From: Auanema rhodensis
Lineage: Eukaryota > Nematoda > Chromadorea > Rhabditida > Rhabditidae
DNA length: 64,000 bases
Reading direction: 5' to 3'
Assembly (NCBI GenBank): GCA_964057225.1
Contig: OZ059897.1
Location: forward strand, 1,488,001-1,552,000
Positions 24,922 to 39,309 of the stretch are shown here, piece by piece. How positions within the stretch are numbered: position 1 is the stretch's first letter; each line of letters opens with the position of its first letter. The translations under genes and the position numbers were made by a program. A model generated the notes under the pieces. It did not search any database. It worked only from the letters and a program-made list of their open reading frames with translations, and was not told the DNA's origin.

Positions 24922-27378
24922 TCACCCTGAAGAATTAATTTTTTTGTTGATTAACATTGTCCATCGTCTTTGCCTTGAAAAAAGGAATCTAAAAACATCT
25001 ACTTTTTGTAAAATTATTTCGAAAATTTTCGGGAAAATTTTTGTCAAAATGTTTTTGGAAGCAATGTTGAGTGTACATGGAAACTCAACATACACTAATG
25101 CATAATTTTTTAAACAATCATAACTAATTTTTGTATTGAGCGTTTCTTAATGTATTATAGTGCATTCGATGCGGATTTTTAAGCTGCGTCGATCTGTGTT
25201 ATCAGATTTGAGTTAGCTTAAAAATGCACCGAGATATCAACTGATATAAGTTCACACTTATATCCTCGATTTTCACCCTGAAGAATTAATTTTTTCGTTG
25301 AATAACATTGTCCATCGTCTTTGCCTTGAAAAAAAGAATCTAAAAACATCTACTTTTTGTGAAATTATTTTGAAATTTTTCAGGAAAATTTTTGTCAAAA
25401 TGTTTTTGGAATCAATGTTGAGTGTACATGGAAACTCAACATACACTAATGCATAATTTTTTAAACGATCATAACTAATTTTTGTATTGAGCGTTTCTGA
25501 ATGTATTATAGTGCATTCGATGCGGATTTTTAAGCTGCGTCGATCTGTGTTATCAGATTTGAGTTAGCTTAAAAATGCACCGAGATATCAACTGATATAA
25601 GTTCACACTTATATCCTCGATTTTCACCCTGAAGAATTAATTTTTTCGTTGATTAACATTGTCCATCGTCTTTGCCTTGAAAAAAGGAATCTAAAAACAT
25701 CTACTTTTTGTGAAATTATTTTGAAATTTTTTGGCAAAATTTTTGTCAAAATGTTTTTGGAAGCAATGTTGAGTGTACATGGAAACTCAACATACACTAA
25801 TGCATCATTTTTCAAACGATCATAACTAATTTTTGTATTGAGCGTTTTTTAATGTATTATAGTGCATTCGATACGGATTTTTAAGCTGCTTCGATCTGTG
25901 TTATCAGATTTGCGCTAGCAAAGAAATGCACCGAGATATCAACTGATATAAGTTCACACTTATATCCTCGATTTTCACCCTGAAGAATTAATTTTTTCGT
26001 TGATTAACATTGTCCATCGTCTTTGCCTTGAAAAAAGGAATCTAAAAACATCTACTTTTTGTGAAATTATTTTGAAATTTTTCGGGAAAATTTTTGTCAA
26101 AATGTTTTTGGAAGCAATGTTGAGTGTACATGGAAACTCAACATACACTAATGCATAATTTTTTAAACAATCATAACTAATTTTTGTATTGAGCGTTTCT
26201 TAATGTATTATAGTGCATTCGATGCGGATTTTTAAGCTGCGTCGATCTGTGTTATCAGATTTGAGTTAGCTTAAAAATGCACCGAGATATCAACTGATAT
26301 AAGTTCACACTTATATCCTCGATTTTCACCCTGAAGAATTAATTTTTTCGTTGATTAACATTGTCCATCGTCTTTGCCTTGAAAAAAGGAATCTAAAAAC
26401 ATCTACTTTTTGTGAAATTATTTTGAAATTTTTTGGCAAAATTTTTGTCAAAATGTTTTTGGAAGCAATGTTGAGTGTACATGGAAACTCAACATACACT
26501 AATGCATAATTTTTTAAACAATCATAACTAATTTTTGTATTGAGCGTTTCTTAATGTATTATAGTGCATTCGATGCGGATTTTTAAGCTGCGTCGATCTG
26601 TGTTATCAGATTTGCGCTAGCAAAGAAATGCACCGAGATATCAACTGATATAAGTTCACACTTATATCCTCGATTTTCACCCTGAAGAATTAATTTTTTC
26701 GTTGATTAACATTGTCCATCGTCTTTGCCTTGAAAAAAGGAATCTAAAAACATGTACTTTTTGTGAAATTATTTTGAAATTTTTTGGCAAAATTTTTGTC
26801 AAAATGTTTTTGAAAGCAATGTTGAGTGTACATGGAAACTCAACATACACTAATGCAACATTTTTCAAACGATCATAACTAATTTTTGTATTGAGCGTTT
26901 CTGAATGTATTATAGTGCATTCGATGCGGATTTTTAAGCTGCTTCGATCTGTGTTATCAGATTTGCGCTAGCTTAAAAATGCACCGAGATATCAACTGAT
27001 ATAAGTTCACACTTATATCCTCGATTTTCACCCTGAAGAATTAATTTTTTCGTTGATTAACATTGTCCATCGTCTTTGCCTTGAAAAAAGGAATCTAAAA
27101 ACATCTACTTTTTGTGAAATTATTTTGAAATTTTTCGGGAAAATTTTTGTCAAAATGTTTTTGGAAGCAATGTTGAGTGTACATGGAAACTCAACATACA
27201 CTAATGCATAATTTTTTAAACAATCATAACTAATTTTTGTATTGAGCGTTTCTTAATGTATTATAGTGCATTCGATGCGGATTTTTAAGCTGCGTCGATC
27301 TGTGTTATCAGATTTGAGTTAGCTTAAAAATGCACCGAGATATCAACTGATATAAGTTCACACTTATATCCTCGATTT
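24922..27378 (+). repeat. Seven monomers resembling a shuffled heptamer
   Basis: Units start at 24922, 25273, 25624, 25975, 26326, 26677 and 27028. 24922 matches the second heptamer unit (TTGTAAAATTATTTCG type) and 25273 the fourth (AAAAAAAGAATC, CAGG); the third is absent. 25624 is class W. 25975, 26326 and 27028 have GCATAA tails with G267, and 26677 has G78 as in the H block but an intact central dyad. Classes are familiar but the order is not repeated elsewhere in the window. Confidence 0.78.
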
Positions 27379-30300
27379 TCACCCTGAAGAATTAATTTTT
27401 TCGTTGAATAACATTGTCCATCGTCTTTGCCTTGAAAAAAAGAATCTAAAAACATCTACTTTTTGTGAAATTATTTTGAAATTTTTCAGGAAAATTTTTG
27501 TCAAAATGTTTTTGGAATCAATGTTGAGTGTACATGGAAACTCAACATACACTAATGCATAATTTTTTAAACGATCATAACTAATTTTTGTATTGAGCGT
27601 TTCTTAATGTATTATAGTGCATTCGATGCGGATTTTTAAGCTGCTTCGATCTGTGTTATCAGATTTGCGCTAGCTTAAAAATGCACCGAGATATCAACTG
27701 ATATAAGTTCACACTTATATCCTCGATTTTCACCCTGAAGAATTAATTTTTTCGTTGATTAACATTGTCCATCGTCTTTGCCTTGAAAAAAGGAATCTAA
27801 AAACATCTACTTTTGTGAAATTATTTTGAAATTTTTTGGCAAAATTTTTGTCAAAATGTTTTTGAAAGCAATGTTGAGTGTACATGGAAACTCAACATAC
27901 ACTAATGCAACATTTTTCAAACGATCATAACTAATTTTTGTATTGAGCGTTTCTGAATGTATTATAGTGCATTCGATGCGGATTTTTAAGCTGCTTCGAT
28001 CTGTGTTATCAGATTTGCGCTAGCTTAAAAATGCACCGAGATATCAACTGATATAAGTTCACACTTATATCCTCGATTTTCACCCTGAAGAATTAATTTT
28101 TTTGTTGATTAACATTGTCCATCGTCTTTGCCTTGAAAAAAGGAATCTAAAAACATCTACTTTTTGTGAAATTATTTTGAAATTTTTTGGCAAAATTTTT
28201 GTCAAAATGTTTTTGGAATCAATGTTGAGTGTACATGGAAACTCAACATACACTAATGCATAATTTTTTAAACGATCATAACTAATTTTTGTATTGAGCG
28301 TTTCTTAATGTATTATAGTGCATTCGATGCGGATTTTTAAGCTGCTTCGATCTGTGTTATCAGATTTGCGCTAGCTTAAAAATGCACCGAGATATCAACT
28401 GATATAAGTTCACACTTATATCCTCGATTTTCACCCTGAAGAATTAATTTTTTCGTTGATTAACATTGTCCATCGTCTTTGCCTTGAAAAAAGGAATCTA
28501 AAAACATCTACTTTTGTGAAATTATTTTGAAATTTTTTGGCAAAATTTTTGTCAAAATGTTTTTGAAAGCAATGTTGAGTGTACATGGAAACTCAACATA
28601 CACTAATGCAACATTTTTCAAACGATCATAACTAATTTTTGTATTGAGCGTTTCTGAATGTATTATAGTGCATTCGATGCGGATTTTTAAGCTGCTTCGA
28701 TCTGTGTTATCAGATTTGCGCTAGCTTAAAAATGCACCGAGATATCAACTGATATAAGTTCACACTTATATCCTCGATTTTCACCCTGAAGAATTAATTT
28801 TTTCGTTGATTAACATTGTCCATCGTCTTTGCCTTGCAAAAAGGAATCTAAAAACATCTACTTTTTGTGAAATTATTTTGAAATTTTTTGGCAAAATTTT
28901 TGTCAAAATGTTTTTGGAAGCAATGTTGAGTGTACATGGAAACTCAACATACACTAATGCATAATTTTTTAAACAATCATAACTAATTTTTGTATTGAGC
29001 GTTTCTTAATGTATTATAGTGCATTCGATGCGGATTTTTAAGCTGCGTCGATCTGTGTTATCAGATTTGAGTTAGCTTAAAAATGCACCGAGATATCAAC
29101 TGATATAAGTTCACACTTATATCCTCGATTTTCACCCTGAAGAATTAATTTTTTCGTTGAATAACATTGTCCATCGTCTTCGCCTTGAAAAAAGAAATCT
29201 AAAAACATCTACTTTTGGTAAAATTATTTTGAAATTTTTCAGGAAAATTTTTGTCAAAATGTTTTTGGAAGCAATGTTGAGTGTACATGGAAACTCAACA
29301 TACACTAATGCATAATTTTTTAAACGATCATAACTAATTTTTGTATTGAGCGTTTTTTAATGTATTATAGTGCATTCGATACGGATTTTTAAGCTGCTTC
29401 GATCTGTGTTATCAGATTTGCGCTAGCTTAGAAATGCACCGAGATATCAACTGATATAAGTTCACACTTATATCCTCGATTTTCACCCTGAAGAATTAAT
29501 TTTTTCGTTGAATAACATTGTCCATCGTCTTCGCCTTGAAAAAAGGAATTTAAAAACATCTACTTTTCGTGAAATTATTTTGAAATTTTTCGGGAAAATT
29601 TTTGTCAAAATGTTTTTGGAAGCAATGTTGAGTGTACATGGAAACTCAACATACACTAATGCATAATTTTTTAAACAATCATAACTAATTTTTGTATTGA
29701 GCGTTTCTTAATGTATTATAGTGCATTCGATACGGATTTTTAAGCTGCTTCGATCTGTGTTATCAGATTTGCGCTAGCTTAAAATTGCACCGCGATATCA
29801 ACTGATATAAGTTCACACTTATATCCTCGATTTTCACCCTGAAGAATTAATTTTTTCGTTGATTAACATTGTCCATCGTCTTTGCCTTGAAAAAAGGAAT
29901 CTAAAAACATCTACTTTTGTGAAATTATTTTGAAATTTTTTGGCAAAATTTTTGTCAAAATGTTTTTGAAAGCAATGTTGAGTGTACATGGAAACTCAAC
30001 ATACACTAATGCAACATTTTTCAAACGATCATAACTAATTTTTGTATTGAGCGTTTCTGAATGTATTATAGTGCATTCGATGCGGATTTTTAAGCTGCTT
30101 CGATCTGTGTTATCAGATTTGCGCTAGCTTAAAAATGCACCGAGATATCAACTGATATAAGTTCACACTTATATCCTCGATTTTCACCCTGAAGAATTAA
30201 TTTTTTCGTTGATTAACATTGTCCATCGTCTTTGCCTTGAAAAAAGGAATCTAAAAACATCTACTTTTTGAGAAATTATTTTGAAATTTTTTGGCAAAAT

Positions 30301-30534
30301 TTTTGTCAAAATGTTTTTGGAAGCAATGTTGAGTGTACATGGAAACTCAACATACACTAATGCATAATTTTTTAAACAATCATAACTAATTTTTGTATTG
30401 AGCGTTTCTTAATGTATTATAGTGCATTCGATGCGGATTTTTATGCTGCCTCGATCTGTGTTATCAGATTTGAGTTAGCTTAAAAATGCACCGAGATATC
30501 AACTGATATAAGTTCACACTTATATCCTCGATTT
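27379..30534 (+). repeat. Transition from left to middle domain
   Basis: Units start at 27379, 27730, 28080, 28431, 28781, 29132, 29483, 29834 and 30184. Units 27730, 28431 and 29834 are nearly identical 350-bp copies (one T fewer, TGGC, A137, G227). Class A and B heads re-appear at 29132 and 29483, marking the left edge of the middle domain. Unit 28781 has GCAAAAAGG in place of GAAAAAAGG. Confidence 0.8.
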
Positions 30535-31587
30535 TCACCCTGAAGAATTAATTTTTTCGTTGAATAACATTGTCCATCGTCTTCGCCTTGAAAAAAGAAA
30601 TCTAAAAACATCTACTTTTGGTAAAATTATTTTGAAATTTTTCAGGAAAATTTTTGTCAAAATGTTTTTGGAATCAATGTTGAGTGTACATGGAAACTCA
30701 ACATACACTAATGCAACATTTTTCAAACAATCATAAATAATTTTTGTATTGAGCGTTTCTTAATGTATTATAGTGCATTCGATACGGATTTTTAAGCTGC
30801 TTCGATCTGTGTTATCAGATTTGCGCTAGCTTAGAAATGCACCGAGATATCAACTGATATAAGTTCACACTTATATCCTCGATTTTCACCCTGAAGAATT
30901 AATTTTTTCGTTGAATAACATTGTCCATCGTCTTCGCCTTGAAAAAAGAAATCTAAAAACATCTACTTTTGGTAAAATTATTTTGAAATTTTTCAGGAAA
31001 ATTTTTGTCAAAATGTTTTTGGAATCAATGTTGAGTGTACATGGAAACTCAACATACACTAATGCAACATTTTTCAAACAATCATAAATAATTTTTGTAT
31101 TGAGCGTTTCTTAATGTATTATAGTGCATTCGATACGGATTTTTAAGCTGCTTCGATCTGTGTTATCAGATTTGCGCTAGCTTAGAAATGCACCGAGATA
31201 TCAACTGATATAAGTTCACACTTATATCCTCGATTTTCACCCTGAAGAATTAATTTTTTCGTTGAATAACATTGTCCATCGTCTTCGCCTTGAAAAAAGG
31301 AATTTAAAAACATCTACTTTTCGTGAAATTATTTCGAAATTTTTCGGGAAAATTTTTGTCAAAATGTTTTTGGAAGCAATGTTGAGTGTACATGGAAACT
31401 CAACATACACTAATGCAACATTTTTCAAACGATCATAACTAATTTTTGTATTGAGCGTTTCTGAATGTATTATAGTGCATTCGATGCGGATTTTTAAGCT
31501 GCTTCGATCTGTGTTATCAGATTTGCGCTAGCTTAAAAATGCACCGAGATATCAACTGATATAAGTTCACACTTATATCCTCGATTT
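30535..31587 (+). repeat. Class A, A, B monomers at the start of the middle domain
   Basis: Units 30535 and 30886 are virtually identical class A copies (G86, CAGG, T140, A195, A203, G300). Unit 31237 is class B with a private ATTTCGAAAT. From here to about 53.7 kb classes A, B and C predominate and almost all units are exactly 351 bp, unlike the left domain. Confidence 0.85.
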
Positions 31588-34500
31588 TCACCCTGAAGAA
31601 TTAATTTTTTCGTTGATTAACATTGTCCATCGTCTTTGCCTTGAAAAAAGGAATCTAAAAACATCTACTTTTTGTGAACTTATTTTGAAATTTTTTGGCA
31701 AAATTTTTGTCAAAATGTTTTTGGAAGCAATGTTGAGTGTACATGGAAACTCAACATACACTAATGCATAATTTTTTAAACAATCATAACTAATTTTTGT
31801 ATTGAGCGTTTCTTAATGTATTATAGTGCATTCGATGCGGATTTTTAAGCTGCGTCGATCTGTGTTATCAGATTTGAGTTAGCTTAAAAATGCACCGAGA
31901 TATCAACTGATATAAGTTCACACTTATATCCTCGATTTTCACCCTGAAGAATTAATTTTTTCGTTGAACAACATTGTCCATCGTCTTCGCCTTGAAAAAA
32001 GAAATCTAAAAACATCTACTTTTGGTAAAATTATTTTGAAATTTTTCAGGAAAATTTTTGTCAAAATGTTTTTGGAATCAATGTTGAGTGTACATGGAAA
32101 CTCAACATACACTAATGCAACATTTTTCAAACAATCATAAATAATTTTTGTATTGAGCGTTTCTTAATGTATTATAGTGCATTCGATACGGATTTTTAAG
32201 CTGCTTCGATCTGTGTTATCAGATTTGCGCTAGCTTAGAAATGCACCGAGATATCAACTGATATAAGTTCACACTTATATCCTCGATTTTCACCCTGAAG
32301 AATTAATTTTTTCGTTGTATAACATTGTCCATCGTCTTCGCCTTGAAAAAAGGAATTTAAAAACATCTACTTTTCGTGAAATTATTTTGAAATTTTTCGG
32401 GAAAATTTTTGTCAAAATGTTTTTGGAAGCAATGTTGAGTGTACATGGAAACTCAACATACACTAATGCAACATTTTTCAAACAATCATAAATAATTTTT
32501 GTATTGAGCGTTTCTTAATGTATTATAGTGCATTCGATACGGATTTTTAAGCTGCTTCGATCTGTGTTATCAGATTTGCGCTAGCTTAAAAATGCACCGA
32601 GATATCAACTGATATAAGTTCACACTTATATCCTCGATTTTCACCCTGAAGAATTAATTTTTTCGTTGATTAACATTGTCCATCGTCTTTGCCTTGAAAA
32701 AAGGAATTTAAAAACATCTACTTTTCGTGAAATTATTTTGAAATTTTTCGGGAAAATTTTTGTCAAAATGTTTTTGGAAGCAATGTTGAGTGTACATGGA
32801 AACTCAACATACACTAATGCAACATTTTTCAAACAATCATAAATAATTTTTGTATTGAGCGTTTCTTAATGTATTATAGTGCATTCGATGCGGATTTTAA
32901 AGCTTCGTCGATCTGTGTTATCAGATTTGAGTTAGCTTAAAAATGCACCGAGATATCAACTGATATAAGTTCACACTTATATCCTCGATTTTCACCCTGA
33001 AGAATTAATTTTTTCGTTGAATAACATTGTCCATCGTCTTCGCCTTGAAAAAAGGAATTTAAAAACATCTACTTTTCGTGAAATTATTTTGAAATTTTTC
33101 GGGAAAATTTTTGTCAAAATGTTTTTGGAAGCAATGTTGAGTGTACATGGAAACTCAACATACACTAATGCAACATTTTTCAAACGATCATAACTAATTT
33201 TTGTATTGAGCGTTTCTGAATGTATTATAGTGCATTCGATGCGGATTTTTAAGCTGCTTCGATCTGTGTTATCAGATTTGCGCTAGCTTAAAAATGCACC
33301 GAGATATCAACTGATATAAGTTCACACTTATATCCTCGATTTTCACCCTGAAGAATTAATTTTTTCGTTGATTAACATTGTCCATCGTCTTTGCCTTGAA
33401 AAAAGGAATCTAAAAACATCTACTTTTTGTGAAATTATTTTGAAATTTTTTGGCAAAATTTTTGTCAAAATGTTTTTGGAAGCAATGTTGAGTGTACATG
33501 GAAACTCAACATACACTAATGCAACATTTTTCAAACGATCATAACTAATTTTTGTATTGAGCGTTTCTGAATGTATTATAGTGCATTCGATGCGGATTTT
33601 TAAGCTGCTTCGATCTGTGTTATCAGATTTGCGCTAGCTTAAAAATGCACCGAGATATCAACTGATATAAGTTCACACTTATATCCTCGATTTTCACCCT
33701 GAAGAATTAATTTTTTCGTTGAATAACATTGTCCATCGTCTTCGCCTTGAAAAAAGAAATCTAAAAACATCTACTTTTGGTAAAATTATTTTGAAATTTT
33801 TCAGGAAAATTTTTGTCAAAATGTTTTTGGAATCAATGTTGAGTGTACATGGAAACTCAACATACACTAATGCAACATTTTTCAAACAATCATAACTAAT
33901 TTTTGTATTGAGCGTTTCTTTATGTATTATAGTGCATTCGATACGGATTTTTAAGCTGCTTCGATCTGTGTTATCAGATTTGCGCTAGCTTAGAAATGCA
34001 CCGAGATATCAACTGATATAAGTTCACACTTATATCCTCGATTTTCACCCTGAAGAATTAATTTTTTCGTTGAATAACATTGTCCATCGTCTTCGCCTTG
34101 AAAAAAGGAATTTAAAAACATCTACTTTTCGTGAAATTATTTTGAAATTTTTCGGGAAAATTTTTGTCAAAATGTTTTTGGAAGCAATGTTGAGTGTACA
34201 TGGAAACTCAACATACACTAATGCAACATTTTTCAAACGATCATAACTAATTTTTGTATTGAGCGTTTCTGAATGTATTATAGTGCATTCGATGCGGATT
34301 TTTAAGCTGCTTCGATCTGTGTTATCAGATTTGCGCTAGCTTAAAAATGCACCGAGATATCAGCTGATATAAGTTCACACTTATATCCTCGATTTTCACC
34401 CTGAAGAATTAATTTTTTCGTTGATTAACATTGTCCATCGTCTTTGCCTTGAAAAAAGGAATCTAAAAACATCTACTTTTTGTGAAATTATTTTGAAATT

Positions 34501-35448
34501 TTTTGGCAAAATTTTTGTCAAAATGTTTTTGGAAGCAATGTTGAGTGTACATGGAAACTCAACATACACTAATGCATAATTTTTTAAACAATCATAACTA
34601 ATTTTTGTATTGAGCGTTTCTTAATGTATTATAGTGCATTCGATGCGGATTTTTAAGCTGCGTCGATCTGTGTTATCAGATTTGAGTTAGCTTAAAAATG
34701 CACCGAGATATCAACTGATATAAGTTCACACTTATATCCTCGATTTTCACCCTGAAGAATTAATTTTTTCGTTGAATAACATTGTCCATCGTCTTCGCCT
34801 TGAAAAAAGAAATCTAAAAACATCTACTTTTGGTAAAATTATTTTGAAATTTTTCAGGAAAATTCTTGTCAAAATGTTTTTGGAATCAATGTTGAGTGTA
34901 CATGGAAACTCAACATACACTAATGCAACATTTTTCAAACAATCATAAATAATTTTTGTATTGAGCGTTTCTTAATGTATTATAGTGCATTCGATACGGA
35001 TTTTTAAGCTGCTTCGATCTGTGTTATCAGATTTGCGCTAGCTTAGAAATGCACCGAGATATCAACTGATATAAGTTCACACTTATATCCTCGATTTTCA
35101 CCCTGAAGAATTAATTTTTTCGTTGAATAACATTGTCCATCGTCTTCGCCTTGAAAAAAGGAATTTAAAAACATCTACTTTTCGTGAAATTATTTTGAAA
35201 TTTTTCGGGAAAATTTTTGTCAAAATGTTTTTGGAAGCAATGTTGAGTGTACATGGAAACTCAACATACACTAATGCAACATTTTTCAAACGATCATAAC
35301 TAATTTTTGTATTGAGCGTTTCTGAATGTATTATAGTGCATTCGATACGGATTTTTAAGCTGCTTCGATCTGTGTTATCAGATTTGCGCTAGCTTAAAAA
35401 TGCACCGAGATATCAACTGATATAAGTTCACACTTATATCCTCGATTT
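31588..35448 (+). repeat. Eleven-monomer HOR, copy 1 (3861 bp)
   Basis: Units start every 351 bp from 31588. Class order is C, A, B, B-like, B, C-head with G227 tail, A, B, C, A, B. Private markers shared with copy 2 are GTGAACTTATT in unit 1, GTTGTATAAC in unit 3, TAAAGCTTCGTCG in unit 4, TTCTTTATG with ATAACTA in unit 7, and AAATTCTTGTC in unit 10. By eye I count about six single-base differences from copy 2 over the first ten units; the tail of unit 11 no longer matches. Confidence 0.94.
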
Positions 35449-38400
35449 TCACCCTGAAGAATTAATTTTTTCGTTGATTAACATTGTCCATCGTCTTTGC
35501 CTTGAAAAAAGGAATCTAAAAACATCTACTTTTTGTGAACTTATTTTGAAATTTTTTGGCAAAATTTTTGTCAAAATGTTTTTGGAAGCAATGTTGAGTG
35601 TACATGGAAACTCAACATACACTAATGCATAATTTTTTAAACAATCATAACTAATTTTTGTATTGAGCGTTTCTTAATGTATTATAGTGCATTCGATGCG
35701 GATTTTTAAGCTGCGTCGATCTGTGTTATCAGATTTGAGTTAGCTTAAAAATGCACCGAGATATCAACTGATATAAGTTCACACTTATATCCTCGATTTT
35801 CACCCTGAAGAATTAATTTTTTCGTTGAATAACATTGTCCATCGTCTTCGCCTTGAAAAAAGAAATCTAAAAACATCTACTTTTGGTAAAATTATTTTGA
35901 AATTTTTCAGGAAAATTTTTGTCAAAATGTTTTTGGAATCAATGTTGAGTGTACATGGAAACTCAACATACACTAATGCAACATTTTTCAAACAATCATA
36001 AATAATTTTTGTATTGAGCGTTTCTTAATGTATTATAGTGCATTCGATACGGATTTTTAAGCTGCTTCGATCTGTGTTATCAGATTTGCGCTAGCTTAGA
36101 AATGCACCGAGATATCAACTGATATAAGTTCACACTTATATCCTCGATTTTCACCCTGAAGAATTAATTTTTTCGTTGTATAACATTGTCCATCGTCTTC
36201 GCCTTGAAAAAAGGAATTTAAAAACATCTACTTTTCGTGAAATTATTTTGAAATTTTTCGGGAAAATTTTTGTCAAAATGTTTTTGGAAGCAATGTTGAG
36301 TGTACATGGAAACTCAACATACACTAATGCAACATTTTTCAAACAATCATAAATAATTTTTGTATTGAGCGTTTCTTAATGTATTATAGTGCATTCGATA
36401 CGGATTTTTAAGCTGCTTCGATCTGTGTTATCAGATTTGCGCTAGCTTAAAAATGCACCGAGATATCAACTGATATAAGTTCACACTTATATCCTCGATT
36501 TTCACCCTGAAGAATTAATTTTTTCGTTGATTAACATTGTCCATCGTCTTTGCCTTGAAAAAAGGAATTTAAAAACATCTACTTTTCGTGAAATTATTTT
36601 GAAATTTTTCGGGAAAATTTTTGTCAAAATGTTTTTGGAAGCAATGTTGAGTGTACATGGAAACTCAACATACACTAATGCAACATTTTTCAAACAATCA
36701 TAAATAATTTTTGTATTGAGCGTTTCTTAATGTATTATAGTGCATTCGATGCGGATTTTAAAGCTTCGTCGATCTGTGTTATCAGATTTGAGTTAGCTTA
36801 AAAATGCACCGAGATATCAACTGATATAAGTTCACACTTATATCCTCGATTTTCACCCTGAAGAATTAATTTTTTCGTTGAATAACATTGTCCATCGTCT
36901 TCGCCTTGAAAAAAGGAATTTAAAAACATCTACTTATCGTGAAATTATTTTGAAATTTTTCGGGAAAATTTTTGTCAAAATGTTTTTGGAAGCAATGTTG
37001 AGTGTACATGGAAACTCAACATACACTAATGCAACATTTTTCAAACGATCATAACTAATTTTTGTATTGAGCGTTTCTGAATGTATTATAGTGCATTCGA
37101 TGCGGATTTTTAAGCTGCTTCGATCTGTGTTATCAGATTTGCGCTAGCTTAAAAATGCACCGAGATATCAACTGATATAAGTTCACACTTATATCCTCGA
37201 TTTTCACCCTGAAGAATTAATTTTTTCGTTGATTAACATTGTCCATCGTATTTGCCTTGAAAAAAGGAATCTAAAAACATCTACTTTTTGTGAAATTATT
37301 TTGAAATTTTTTGGCAAAATTTTTGTCAAAATGTTTTTGGAAGCAATGTTGAGTGTACATGGAAACTCAACATACACTAATGCAACATTTTTCAAACGAT
37401 CATAACTAATTTTTGTATTGAGCGTTTCTGAATGTATTATAGTGCATTCGATGCGGATTTTTAAGCTGCTTCGATCTGTGTTATCAGATTTGCGCTAGCT
37501 TAAAAATGCACCGAGATATCAACTGATATAAGTTCACACTTATATCCTCGATTTTCACCCTGAAGAATTAATTTTTTCGTTGAATAACATTGTCCGTCGT
37601 CTTCGCCTTGAAAAAAGAAATCTAAAAACATCTACTTTTGGTAAAATTATTTTGAAATTTTTCAGGAAAATTTTTGTCAAAATGTTTTTGGAATCAATGT
37701 TGAGTGTACATGGAAACTCAACATACACTAATGCAACATTTTTCAAACAATCATAACTAATTTTTGTATTGAGCGTTTCTTTATGTATTATAGTGCATTC
37801 GATACGGATTTTTAAGCTGCTTCGATCTGTGTTATCAGATTTGCGCTAGCTTAGAAATGCACCGAGATATCAACTGATATAAGTTCACACTTATATCCTC
37901 GATTTTCACCCTGAAGAATTAATTTTTTCGTTGAATAACATTGTCCATCGTCTTCGCCTTGAAAAAAGGAATTTAAAAACATCTACTTTTCGTGAAATTA
38001 TTTTGAAATTTTTCGGGAAAATTTTTGTCAAAATGTTTTTGGAAGCAATGTTGAGTGTACATGGAAACTCAACATACACTAATGCAACATTTTTCAAACG
38101 ATCATAACTAATTTTTGTATTGAGCGTTTCTGAATGTATTATAGTGCATTCGATGCGGATTTTTAAGCTGCTTCGATCTGTGTTATCAGATTTGCGCTAG
38201 CTTAAAAATGCACCGAGATATCAACTGATATAAGTTCACACTTATATCCTCGATTTTCACCCTGAAGAATTAATTTTTTCGTTGATTAACATTGTCCATC
38301 GTCTTTGCCTTGAAAAAAGGAATCTAAAAACATCTACTTTTTGTGAAATTATTTTGAAATTTTTTGGCAAAATTTTTGTCAAAATGTTTTTGGAAGCAAT

Positions 38401-39309
38401 GTTGAGTGTACATGGAAACTCAACATACACTAATGCATAATTTTTTAAACAATCATAACTAATTTTTGTATTGAGCGTTTCTTAATGTATTATAGTGCAT
38501 TCGATGCGGATTTTTAAGCTGCGTCGATCTGTGTTATCAGATTTGAGTTAGCTTAAAAATGCACCGAGATATCAACTGATATAAGTTCACACTTATATCC
38601 TCGATTTTCACCCTGAAGAATTAATTTTTTCGTTGAATAACATTGTCCATCGTCTTCGCCTTGAAAAAAGAAATCTAAAAACATCTACTTTTGGTAAAAT
38701 TATTTTGAAATTTTTCAGGAAAATTCTTGTCAAAATGTTTTTGGAATCAATGTTGAGTGTACATGGAAACTCAACATACACTAATGCAACATTTTTCAAA
38801 CAATCATAAATAATTTTTGTATTGAGCGTTTCTTAATGTATTATAGTGCATTCGATACGGATTTTTAAGCTGCTTCGATCTGTGTTATCAGATTTGCGCT
38901 AGCTTAGAAATGCACCGAGATATCAGCTGATATAAGTTCACACTTATATCCTCGATTTTCACCCTGAAGAATTAATTTTTTCGTTGAATAACATTGTCCA
39001 TCGTCTTCGCCTTGAAAAAAGGAATTTAAAAACATCTACTTTTCGTGAAATTATTTTGAAATTTTTCGGGAAAATTTTTGTCAAAATGTTTTTGGAAGCA
39101 ATGTTGAGTGTACATGGAAACTCAACATACACTAATGCAACATTTTTCAAACAATCATAAATAATTTTGGTATTGAGCGTTTCTTAATGTATTATAGTGC
39201 ATTCGATACGGATTTTTAAGCTGCTTCGATCTGTGTTATCAGATTTGCGCTAGCTTAAAAATGCACCGAGATATCAACTGATATAAGTTCACACTTATAT
39301 CCTCGATTT
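35449..39309 (+). repeat. Eleven-monomer HOR, copy 2 (3861 bp)
   Basis: This repeats 31588-35448 at an offset of exactly 3861 bp, including every private marker listed there. Differences seen include GAATAAC for GAACAAC (unit 2), CTTATCG (unit 5), CGTATTTGCC (unit 6), GTCCGTCG (unit 7), ATCAGCTGAT moved from unit 8 to unit 10, and a different tail in unit 11 (ATAATTTTGG, TTCTTAATG). The near-identity implies a recent duplication relative to the divergence of neighbouring monomers. Confidence 0.94.
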
